Positions 24,732 to 31,693 of a stretch of 33,525 nt of DNA are shown here, piece after piece; within the stretch, counting starts at the first letter, position 1; each line of letters opens with the position of its first letter. The notes under the pieces were generated by a model. The model ran no database searches. It saw nothing but the letters and a program-made list of their open reading frames with translations, and was not told the origin of the DNA. The stretch is from Clostridia bacterium (GTDB taxonomy: Bacteria; Bacillota; Clostridia; Christensenellales; Aristaeellaceae): NCBI GenBank assembly GCA_017470095.1, contig JAFUFC010000080.1:1-33525 (forward strand), read 5' to 3'. The position numbers and the translations under genes were made by a program.

Positions 24732-25478
24732 TCAAGGCAGCTGGCCATACTGGGCATCATCCACAGGTTCGCACCATTCGGTCCGTCCGCCCTCTCCAGG
24801 CACCTCGATAGCCAGGTGCTGGAACCAGCTGTCCTTCGCCGCGCCGTGCCAATGCTTCACCCCGGCGGGGATATTGACCACATCGCCGGGATGCAATTCC
24901 CGGGCTTCCTGCCCCCACTCCTGATACCAGCCCCGGCCATACACGCACACCAACATCTGGCCGCCGCCCTGGGCCGCATGATGGATGTGCCAATGGTTGC
25001 GGCAGGCAGGCTCAAAAGTCACATTAAAGGTGGGCACCTGCTGGGTAGTCAGCGGGGCTAAATAGCTCTGACCGATGAAATACCGGGCATAGGCATCGTT
25101 CTTTTTTCCCACCGGGAACACCGACAACTGGGACGGCGCGCCGTCCTCCCTGTCCTCCCCTTCCCCGTACGCCTCGGCAATCAGGGGAAAGGCGCTCCAC
25201 GCCTTGGGCCAGCCACAATAAAACGCCAGCTGCGTCACAATTTCCACGGCCTCCTGCCGAGTGATGCCATGGTCCTTGCCCAGAGCCAAATGGGCCTTTA
25301 ATTGGGGATACAGCCCAGCAGAAAACAGCGCGGCAATGGTAACCATGCTCCGATCCCGGGCGGATAATTCCGTCTCCCGGGCCCATACCTGCCCAAAGAG
25401 CACATCGTCATTCAGCGCCGCAAATTGGGGCGCCAGGCTGCCCAAGCGCTCCCGGCCTGCTGTTTGCTTCTTTGCCAT
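24732..25478 (-). CDS. Carboxymuconolactone decarboxylase-like and cupin fusion protein
   Basis: A 248-residue two-domain protein. Residues 1-110 are a CMD/AhpD-like helical domain (RDRSMVTIAALFSAGLYPQL, then HGITRQEAVEIVTQLAFYCG) with only one cysteine, so no AhpD-type CxxC redox pair. Residues 135-245 are a cupin with a histidine-rich metal site (NHWHIHHA, then HPGDVVNIPAGVKHWHG). Such fusions occur near reductases in gut Firmicutes and may handle quinones or lactones; the substrate is unknown. The start at MAKKQ is chosen because GGAAGG precedes it by 6 nt; an ATG 6 nt upstream is possible. Confidence 0.85.
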   Translation of the reverse strand: MAKKQTAGRERLGSLAPQFAALNDDVLFGQVWARETELSARDRSMVTIAALFSAGLYPQLKAHLALGKDHGITRQEAVEIVTQLAFYCGWPKAWSAFPLIAEAYGEGEDREDGAPSQLSVFPVGKKNDAYARYFIGQSYLAPLTTQQVPTFNVTFEPACRNHWHIHHAAQGGGQMLVCVYGRGWYQEWGQEARELHPGDVVNIPAGVKHWHGAAKDSWFQHLAIEVPGEGGRTEWCEPVDDAQYGQLP

Positions 25479-25574
25479 ACCCATCCTTCCCTTCTCATCA
25501 ACACATGTTTTCATGGTGCATTTTTCCCGCGGCAGACCGGCGCCATGCGCGCCTCTCCACGGGCCGTTTTTTTC

Positions 25575-26462
25575 TCATTCTTTCCGCTCATCGCCCCAGA
25601 AAAACAGGGCCACGGTGCCGGGGCCGGTGTGGCTGCCGATGGTGGTGCCGATGGAATTGATGAGCACCTTGCCGTTGAGCTTGGGGAACGTGCGCTCCAC
25701 CAGCGCGGCCACGGCCTGGGCGTCCTCCAGGCAGGCCGATTCGGAAATGAAGCACTTGCCGCTGTAATCAGCCCCGCCCTGCACATGGGCTTGCATTTGC
25801 TCCACGATGCGGGCAATTACCTTTCTCTTGGTGCGGATCTTTTCTCGGGGAATCAGGCGGCCCAGGTTGTCCATATTCAGCAGCGGGCAGATGCGCAGCG
25901 CCGTGCCGAACCAGCCGGCAGCCTTCGAAATGCGACCGCCCTTCACATAGAAAGTCAAATCTGTGGAGAAGAACCAATGGTGCAGCCGCAGGCGGTTCTC
26001 CATCGTCCACTGGTATAGGTCATCGATGCCCATACCCTCGTCCCGCTTATCCGCCAGGGTGTCCATGATCAGGCCGTAGCCCGAAGACGCGCCCAGAGAA
26101 TCCACAATGTAGATTTTCCGGTCCGGGTACTTGGCGGCAAGGGCCTTCTGGGCCAGAACAGCGGAATTGTATACCCCGGAAATGCCGGAGGACAAGGTTA
26201 CGTGCAAGATATCCTTTCCCTGCTCCAGGAAGGGCGTAAAATAGGCCACGAATTCATCCTCGTTCACCTGGCTGGTCTTGGTTTCCGCGCCCGCTTCCAT
26301 GGCCTTGTAAAAATCCGGAAAGGAGATGCTCTTGCCCAGGTCGTCGGCGTAATGCTTTCCGTTCAGGTAGAAATGAAAGCAGATATAATGAATATCCCGC
26401 GCTGTGAAATGCTCGGCGCTCAGGTCGGCAGTGGAGCAACAGCTGATGATGTAATCGCTCAT
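25575..26462 (-). CDS. DegV-family fatty-acid-binding protein
   Basis: A 295-residue cytosolic protein. It begins SDYIISCCSTADLSAEHF, the DegV N-terminal phosphate/fatty-acid loop (STADL), with the LSSGISGVYNSAVLA motif near residue 95 and the YVKGGRISKAAGWFGTAL motif later on, both standard for DegV. FakB members present fatty acids to the kinase FakA; no fakA is adjacent. The ATG is fixed by AAAGGAG 6 nt upstream, so an upstream in-frame start (10 more residues) is rejected. It has its own consensus promoter. Confidence 0.93.
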   Translation of the reverse strand: MSDYIISCCSTADLSAEHFTARDIHYICFHFYLNGKHYADDLGKSISFPDFYKAMEAGAETKTSQVNEDEFVAYFTPFLEQGKDILHVTLSSGISGVYNSAVLAQKALAAKYPDRKIYIVDSLGASSGYGLIMDTLADKRDEGMGIDDLYQWTMENRLRLHHWFFSTDLTFYVKGGRISKAAGWFGTALRICPLLNMDNLGRLIPREKIRTKRKVIARIVEQMQAHVQGGADYSGKCFISESACLEDAQAVAALVERTFPKLNGKVLINSIGTTIGSHTGPGTVALFFWGDERKE

Positions 26463-26505
26463 GGCTTTCTCCTTTGATATAAATTTGATCATTCAATCCC
26501 ATTTG

Positions 26506-26534
26506 ATTATAAAAAAATCAGCGCCCCCTGTCAA
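26506..26534 (-). promoter_or_regulatory. Consensus promoter of the degV gene
   Basis: On the minus strand a perfect TTGACA (26534-26529) and a perfect TATAAT (26511-26506) with 17-bp spacing. It begins only a few bases after the end of repeat copy B, so the repeat lies directly upstream of the -35 box. Confidence 0.9.
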
Positions 26535-26539
26535 GGGAT

Positions 26540-26700
26540 GAGCGTCTGTTTCTAAATTTGGAAAGATGCATTTTCGGTGTTTCATACTATTTGACGTCTA
26601 AAAGATTGAAGGATTCGGGACCGATTTTTCGCCCTGGTTCAGCTGCTTTTCCTCGATTGATCCTTCGGCCCCGGGCTTCCGCCCGCAAAAAAAGCCCCGC
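26540..26700. repeat. Small repeat element, copy B (opposite orientation)
   Basis: The end motif at 26541-26577 (AGCGTCTGTTTCTAAAT..., 27 of 30 core bases equal to the right arm of copy A) and the internal block at 26648-26672 (RC: GGGGCC, AATCGAGGAA, AGCAGC) match copy A. Between them lies about 45 nt absent from A. GAAGGAT (26608-26614) and ATCCTTC (26660-26666) bracket the conserved block, and a GC-rich hairpin (CCCGGGCTTCCGCC with GGCGAAAGCCGGG, 26670-26713) follows. The rest of the 26,463-26,799 gap shows no gene. Confidence 0.6.
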
Positions 26701-26799
26701 GGCGAAAGCCGGGTATCCATAAAACAGTATTAGCCAGAAATTCAGAAAAGGCATCTGCGTGCTGGATTGGTCAATACTGAATTATGGAGGAAAAGCACA

Positions 26800-27176
26800 A
26801 TGAGATCCCTGTTTGAAGAGCTTGGCGGCACTATACCCTAGGCAAAGACGGTATGTATTACCCGAACCTGGCGATTGAGGAAACTGATCAGCGCCCCATT
26901 GGGAAATGGGGACGGGTGCACAGGGAATACCTGAAAGCGCAGCATCCGAGCCTATATCATCGTCTCATATTGAACGGATCTTTGAGCAGACATCTGGCCG
27001 ATGCAAACGAAAGAGCGATAACGATGCTTGACAGCCTTATAGCACAAATGGTCAGGCAAGAAGGCGTTACCGAGCAACTCAAGGCAGAGCAGCCCATGTT
27101 ATGGATAGGCAGAATGAACAATATTCACTGCCGGGCAGAGGAGATCGTCAGAGAAGAAGTTATTAACACCCTGTAA
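26800..27176 (+). pseudogene. tnpV: Frameshifted transposon-encoded protein TnpV
   Basis: The ATG at 26800, behind GGAGG, opens MRSLFEELGG and then hits a TAG at 26839. Shifting frame at 26830-26832 restores TYTLGKDGMYYPNL and runs 107+ residues to 27176 with the TnpV hallmarks (GKWGRVHREYLKAQHPSLY, and a C-terminal HCRAEEIVREEV). One base appears missing in the eleventh codon. TnpV is a small protein of unknown function carried by Gram-positive transposons. The intact part is normal, so the lesion may be recent, a sequencing error, or programmed. Confidence 0.85.
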
Positions 27177-27184
27177 TTGACATT

Positions 27185-27225
27185 GCTGTCAGCAAGATCA
27201 AGCAGATCAAGCTGACAGCTTTTTA
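27185..27225 (+). terminator. Intrinsic terminator after tnpV
   Basis: GCTGTCAGC (27185-27193) pairs perfectly with GCTGACAGC (27211-27219), followed by TTTTT. The loop holds two copies of GATCAAGC. A good rho-independent terminator 8 nt past the tnpV stop. Confidence 0.88.
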
Positions 27226-27246
27226 TATTACCTGGATGGGAGTAAA

Positions 27247-28026
27247 ATGGCTCATCCTGCAGCATATAATACAAATGATTTCTATCTTCATTTATCGTTC
27301 AACCAGAAAAGGAGACGCTTCGATATGTGCGGCAAGACAAGCAATGAAAGCATTTTGATTGGCAAGACAAGGAAGAAAGGCAAAATTACTGTATGTGATC
27401 AGTGCCAGCTATATTTGACTCCGCATTTTAACTACTCATGGGGAAAAGGCCAGGAAAAAGCTTTATTTTTCGATGAGGCGCGACTGGTGGATGATCTGGG
27501 AAATTTGACGCTGAATCGGCGTCAAGACCTTCAATCTTTTTTGACAGCGCAGAATTGGAAAAAAATGATAGATACTTGGAATGCTCATAACCAGGAACAG
27601 ATTTCACCGGATACGCATGTGCCTTTTTATATCAATTTGCTGCAATACCGGGATATAGCTTGCGCTGCCACTCAGCCAGAAAGAGAACAATTTGGGGGCA
27701 TGGTTTACATTGTTGTAGATGATGAGGAAGCTCGTCCGCACTTCCATTTCCGCAAAAATGACAGCGAAGGAGAATGGGCGATCAGCCTGACGGAACCCAA
27801 GTATCTGAAACCGATGCCGAGGAAACTGCAACAGGGAGAAATTGATGCGCTGATCGCTCATTTGCAGACCCGAAGCAGGATTACTTCCCGGACCCGTTAT
27901 CAGAGCCTTATTTCGCTTTGGAACGATCAGAACTGTGAGCTTTCAACTCGTTATCAGAAGCTGAACGAAGACCGAGTAATGCCAAACTATCTTCTGCTGG
28001 CCGACGATGGGGAAAGAAACCGCTAA
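27247..28026 (+). CDS. Unknown protein with N-terminal cysteine motif and PHFHF segment
   Basis: A 259-residue protein that I do not recognise as a whole. An early cysteine (MCGKT, about residue 28) and a CDQC pair (residues 50-53) could bind zinc. The middle is charged. Near residues 158-185 it reads VYIVVDDEEARPHFHFRKND followed by an acidic/hydrophobic stretch, which resembles the PPHFHV core of small DUF4160-type proteins. It starts behind GGGAG; an internal ATG at 27325 also has GGAG ahead and would leave a 233-residue form. It ends 10 nt from the convergent next gene. Confidence 0.6.
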   Translation: MAHPAAYNTNDFYLHLSFNQKRRRFDMCGKTSNESILIGKTRKKGKITVCDQCQLYLTPHFNYSWGKGQEKALFFDEARLVDDLGNLTLNRRQDLQSFLTAQNWKKMIDTWNAHNQEQISPDTHVPFYINLLQYRDIACAATQPEREQFGGMVYIVVDDEEARPHFHFRKNDSEGEWAISLTEPKYLKPMPRKLQQGEIDALIAHLQTRSRITSRTRYQSLISLWNDQNCELSTRYQKLNEDRVMPNYLLLADDGERNR

Positions 28027-28036
28027 AAACAATATG

Positions 28037-28612
28037 TCAGAAAAAACAACGCTTTCCCCAATGGAAATCAGCATAGTTGCAGGGAAACAGAGCGCCTTCG
28101 TAGGCATACAAAGGATCAGGTAATGCTTCATGACACATTACATATTCAAAAGCAGCGGCAAGTTCTTCAATGTAAACCCGTTCGCAGGTACTGGCAATCA
28201 TATGGCACCACAAAAGTCGAACGGTTTGCATTTTTCTGAAAATATCCGAAGCAACGGCAAGAATGGATTCACAGTCGGGAAGTCTTTCAAGGATGAGCAG
28301 CACTTCATCTGCGTTTTCGGCATAGCCGTCAAAAATTCTTTGGTTATATTGCTGCGCTGACAGCTTCTTCATTTCTCCATCGCTATTATACATCAGTTTG
28401 CTGATCCAACACAGGGAACTGCAAATATCATACAAAACAAGTTCATATTTTGGATGTTCAGGGCCTTTTGCAAGACAGAACACTGTTCTTTTCGTGATCT
28501 TGCTGTCATAGATCATCAACTGCTGACAGATGTTTCTCCGCGTCGTGATGATTCTGTTCCAAAGGTCATACTTCTGCTTACTCACCTTGCTACTCCCCCC
28601 TTTGTTGTTCAT
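28037..28612 (-). CDS. Unknown helical protein
   Basis: A 191-residue protein, predicted mostly helical from its pattern, with several cysteines and no recognised motif. The start is fixed by AGGAGG 5 nt before the ATG (MNNKGGSSK); a longer frame starting 33 nt earlier has no such site. It is read toward the preceding gene and divergently from the WYL regulator, with about 125 nt between them, so the WYL protein could control it. Base use is AT-richer than the ribosomal region, as expected of accessory DNA. Confidence 0.6.
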   Translation of the reverse strand: MNNKGGSSKVSKQKYDLWNRIITTRRNICQQLMIYDSKITKRTVFCLAKGPEHPKYELVLYDICSSLCWISKLMYNSDGEMKKLSAQQYNQRIFDGYAENADEVLLILERLPDCESILAVASDIFRKMQTVRLLWCHMIASTCERVYIEELAAAFEYVMCHEALPDPLYAYEGALFPCNYADFHWGKRCFF

Positions 28613-28737
28613 GTTATCCTCCTGGATGAGAGAAAAACAGCGCATCCATCAGGCGATCATTCATGTACTGAAAATATCCCATCGTGCCTTGCTAAATGGC
28701 TTCTTCTATGATAAACTTCCTATATGAGGTGATGGGT

Positions 28738-29799
28738 ATGTATACGGCTCAGCCCAAGAAGCTATTGATCCTGCAAATCCTGGATATTCTACGGAAATAC
28801 TCCGATGAGAACCATCGGCTGTCCCAGAAGGAAATCGCTGATCTTCTGGAAAAGGAATACGGGACCACAGTCGAGCGAAAATCCATCAAGCGCAACCTGA
28901 TGGATTTGATCGACTATGGGCACTTGATTGAATATACCGAAGTGAAGAGAAGCACGTCGAATCGTGCAACCGGCAATCGGGAAGATACCAGCAAGCTGTC
29001 TGATTTCTATTTGGTACACGATTTTTCAGAGGGGGAATTGCGGCTGCTGATTGATAGCGTGCTGTCCTCCCGCCAGTTGCCTTATCAGCAAAGCCAGGCA
29101 TTGATCCGAAAGCTGGAGGGACTGGCAAGCCAGTATTTCTCCGCCAAAGTCAGACATATCCATCCCTTGCCAGAGAGCGTTCCCCGCAGCCAGCAAATTT
29201 TTCTGAACATTGAGGTACTGGATGAAGCAATAAGCAAAAACCGACAGGTGGAGTTCTTCTATAACGAATTTGGGCTGGATAAGAGGCTGCATCCCAAGCA
29301 GGACAAGCACCGCCGGCCTCGGCGATATGTGGTCAATCCCTATCAGATGGCGTCAACCAACGGACGGTATTATCTGATCGGCAATGACGATTATTTCAGC
29401 GACGTGGCACATTTCCGGATCGACAGGATTTCGGAAATACACCTGCTGGACACCGCCCGAAAGCCAATGAAAGATGTGGCGGGTTTGGAAAAAGGGCTCA
29501 GCCTGCCCCGGCATATGGCAGAGCATATTTACATGTTCTCCGGCGAAAGCGGCCGGGTGGTTTTCCGGGCGAAGCGATTTTTACTCAACGATGTGATCGA
29601 CTGGTTTGGAACAGAAATATCACTCAAGGCGGAGGATGAAGAAAACGTGGTTGTTACTGTACCCTCCGTCAACCTCCAAGCTATGCGGATGTGGGCCTTG
29701 CAATATGCGCTGTATACGGAAATACTGGAACCGACGGAATTGGTGGAAGGGGTGAGAGAAGATATCAGGTTGGCGTTGAAGAACTATAAAAACATATAA
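28738..29799 (+). CDS. WYL-domain transcriptional regulator
   Basis: A 353-residue regulator. Residues 1-70 form a winged helix-turn-helix (LSQKEIADLLEKEYGTTVER, then KSIKRNLMDLIDYG). A central linker is followed by the WYL domain: RRYVVNPYQMASTNGRYYLI around residues 195-214 (YYL in place of WYL) and HFRIDRIS at 225-232, the basic residues thought to bind nucleic acid or nucleotide ligands; a WCX-like C-terminus follows. GAGGTG 6 nt before the ATG at 28738 favours this start over an ATG 42 nt upstream. WYL regulators often sit beside defence or DNA-damage genes; its neighbours here are unknown proteins. Confidence 0.92.
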   Translation: MYTAQPKKLLILQILDILRKYSDENHRLSQKEIADLLEKEYGTTVERKSIKRNLMDLIDYGHLIEYTEVKRSTSNRATGNREDTSKLSDFYLVHDFSEGELRLLIDSVLSSRQLPYQQSQALIRKLEGLASQYFSAKVRHIHPLPESVPRSQQIFLNIEVLDEAISKNRQVEFFYNEFGLDKRLHPKQDKHRRPRRYVVNPYQMASTNGRYYLIGNDDYFSDVAHFRIDRISEIHLLDTARKPMKDVAGLEKGLSLPRHMAEHIYMFSGESGRVVFRAKRFLLNDVIDWFGTEISLKAEDEENVVVTVPSVNLQAMRMWALQYALYTEILEPTELVEGVREDIRLALKNYKNI

Positions 29800-29834
29800 G
29801 TATCTTTCCAACAAATGAAAGGAGAAAATCAATC

Positions 29835-30602
29835 ATGGAAAGAATTGAAGAATTGTATGGACAATTATATCAAGACATGAAGCCGTATTTCAAAAAATAC
29901 TCTCTCTCCACACTTGTTCCAATGGAAGGTTCACAATATAAGAACCAGACAATAAAACTGATGCTTATAGGACGTGCCCTAAACGGCTGGTTTATGCAGG
30001 ATATGGATTGCGCAGATACATGCAGCCAATATGCCAAGGATGCAATGGATATGCTGAAAAACAAGGGTCGGTTTGTGTGGATGCAGAATAAAGAAGAAAA
30101 TAACAATGCAATTATACGGCCTTTTTGGAATTATACGAAAGACATTCTGAAACGATTGAGAAATTGTGACGAAATCGAAACAGACTGGTATGAAACAATT
30201 GTATGGGCAAATCTATTCCCTATTTCGTTTGCAAATAAAGGAAATCCATCCAATGAAATCAAATATGCTCAATTTCAGGCTGCAAAGAATTTGTTAAATG
30301 CCCAAATAGAGTACTTTAAGCCAACGCATATATTGATTATTAGCGGATGGAAAGACTGGTTTGTTTTGCAGAGAAGAAAGAATTGTCTCGAACAAGATAC
30401 TCCGTTTCTCCCAAATGTTTATGAGCGAAATGTGAATAAAGAAGTTGTTAAAGGAAGCGGAACTTACGAAATTACGGGAAGCAGCACTTCTGAGATTATC
30501 CATATTCCTGTTGTAATAAGCCGTCGACCGGAGTTTTTCAACAAAGAGATATTTGTTAACGATGTTGTTTTAGCATTTCAGCACCCGGAAGGCGCGAAAT
30601 AG
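29835..30602 (+). CDS. Unknown protein with uracil-DNA-glycosylase-like motifs
   Basis: A 255-residue protein from an AT-rich gene, 35 nt after the WYL gene and likely co-transcribed. Its order of motifs resembles the UDG superfamily: IKLMLIGRALNGW (residues 40-52, position of the first active-site loop), IVWANLFPIS (122-131), and a strand FKPTHILIISGW (161-172). The usual catalytic Asp/Asn and the HPSP loop are not clearly present, so activity is uncertain. No signal peptide. If the fold is right, a WYL regulator paired with a base-excision-like protein would suggest DNA repair or anti-phage work, by inference. Confidence 0.5.
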   Translation: MERIEELYGQLYQDMKPYFKKYSLSTLVPMEGSQYKNQTIKLMLIGRALNGWFMQDMDCADTCSQYAKDAMDMLKNKGRFVWMQNKEENNNAIIRPFWNYTKDILKRLRNCDEIETDWYETIVWANLFPISFANKGNPSNEIKYAQFQAAKNLLNAQIEYFKPTHILIISGWKDWFVLQRRKNCLEQDTPFLPNVYERNVNKEVVKGSGTYEITGSSTSEIIHIPVVISRRPEFFNKEIFVNDVVLAFQHPEGAK

Positions 30603-30707
30603 TAGGAATCGTTATTTGAGATGCCCCCTTTTTCTCCCATCCAATTTGGTATTTATTATTTATAAAGCGTTCCATCGTAAGGAATAATCGGATTGGAGGA
30701 AAAGACC

Positions 30708-30911
30708 ATGAAAAACAAAATCCCTTCCAACTGGAAAAACTGCGCTACCTGCTCCCGCTGGTGCGGCTGGAAGAATCCGGACGCCTTCTGCAATTTTGTA
30801 GAATACGACATGAACGAAAAAGCCCGCTGCGCCGGCGGCGGCTTCAACAACGCCAAGATGAACGGACAGCAGAGCTGCAGCAAGTGGACGCAGCAATTTT
30901 TCCGCAAATAA
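30708..30911 (+). CDS. Small six-cysteine protein
   Basis: A 67-residue protein with Cys at 12, 15, 19, 28, 41 and 57, including a CxxC, and several Trp residues (W9, W18, W21, W60). It may bind zinc or an iron-sulfur centre. GGAGG lies upstream of the ATG with about 8-nt spacing; a GTG/ATG-like earlier frame start (five residues more) is less likely. It is followed by a strong hairpin and then the phosphatase gene. Function unknown. Confidence 0.65.
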   Translation: MKNKIPSNWKNCATCSRWCGWKNPDAFCNFVEYDMNEKARCAGGGFNNAKMNGQQSCSKWTQQFFRK

Positions 30912-30918
30912 CCTGAAC

Positions 30919-30955
30919 GGAAAGGCCGGGCATTGGCGTCAAGCCCGGCCTTTCC
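30919..30955 (+). terminator. Strong hairpin between the cysteine-rich gene and the phosphatase gene
   Basis: A 13-bp perfect stem GGAAAGGCCGGGC (30919-30931) with GCCCGGCCTTTCC (30943-30955) and an 11-nt loop. Only three T fall in the descending arm and no U run follows, so termination may be partial. The phosphatase start is only 21 nt further on and no promoter fits there, so the hairpin may modulate read-through. Confidence 0.6.
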
Positions 30956-30976
30956 CTGCCGAGGGAGGATGAACCC

Positions 30977-31693
30977 TTGATCTATGCGACTTCTGATCTG
31001 CACGGCTATCCCTTGGACCAATTTCAAAAACTGCTGAAACAGGCAAATTTCAGCACTCAGGATTTCCTGTTCGTGCTGGGCGACGTGATCGACCGGAACG
31101 GGGATGGCGGAGTCGGCTTGCTTCAATGGATGATGGGACAGCCCAACGTGGAATTGATCCTGGGCAATCATGAAGCTATGCTGCTTTCCTGTGCCTTTCT
31201 TTTCGATGAAATCACCGATGATTCCGTCGCCTCTCTGGATGAAAAACAGGTGAGGCTTCTGCTGAACTGGATGAACAATGGGGCGGAACCCACCATTCGG
31301 GCGCTGCGCGATCTGAGGCAGAAGAATCCTGAAGCCCTTGATGATTTGCTGGAATATTTGCGGGAAGCGCCGCTGTATGAGAGCGTAAGTACAGAAAAGC
31401 AGGATTTCCTGCTGGTTCATTCCGGGCTGGGTGGTTTTTCCCTCGAGAAAAAGATCAACGAATATACTGCTGACGAACTGCTTTGGCATCGGCCGCAGCC
31501 GGATGAACGGTATTTTGACGACATTCTCACTGTATTCGGCCACACGCCCACGCGGTGTGTTGGAAACGCTGGCTGGATGTTTCAAACAGAAACCTGGATT
31601 GACATTGACACCGGGGCCGGCCATGGCGGAGCGCCTATGCTTTTGTGTTTGGATGATTTACGGGCTTATTACGCTCATCAGGAGGAAACATGA
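30977..31693 (+). CDS. PP2A/lambda-type calcineurin-like phosphoesterase
   Basis: A 238-residue metallophosphatase of the serine/threonine phosphatase (bacteriophage lambda) type. Metal-binding motifs: SDLHG (Asp7, His9), GDVIDR (Asp36, Asp39, Arg40), GNHE (Asn64, His65, Glu66), and later histidines in LLVHSG and VFGHTP. It starts with TTG; GGGAGG lies 8 nt upstream and an ATG just before it runs into a stop. Its stop overlaps the ATG of the PolC-like gene (31690-31693), implying coordinated production. The substrate could be a phosphoprotein or a nucleotide such as Ap4A. Confidence 0.88.
   Translation: MIYATSDLHGYPLDQFQKLLKQANFSTQDFLFVLGDVIDRNGDGGVGLLQWMMGQPNVELILGNHEAMLLSCAFLFDEITDDSVASLDEKQVRLLLNWMNNGAEPTIRALRDLRQKNPEALDDLLEYLREAPLYESVSTEKQDFLLVHSGLGGFSLEKKINEYTADELLWHRPQPDERYFDDILTVFGHTPTRCVGNAGWMFQTETWIDIDTGAGHGGAPMLLCLDDLRAYYAHQEET

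Noticed and set aside
30656-31624. 322-codon minus-strand open frame opposite the phosphatase
   Set aside because: The plus strand encodes a phosphatase with all metal motifs; the antisense frame has no family resemblance.
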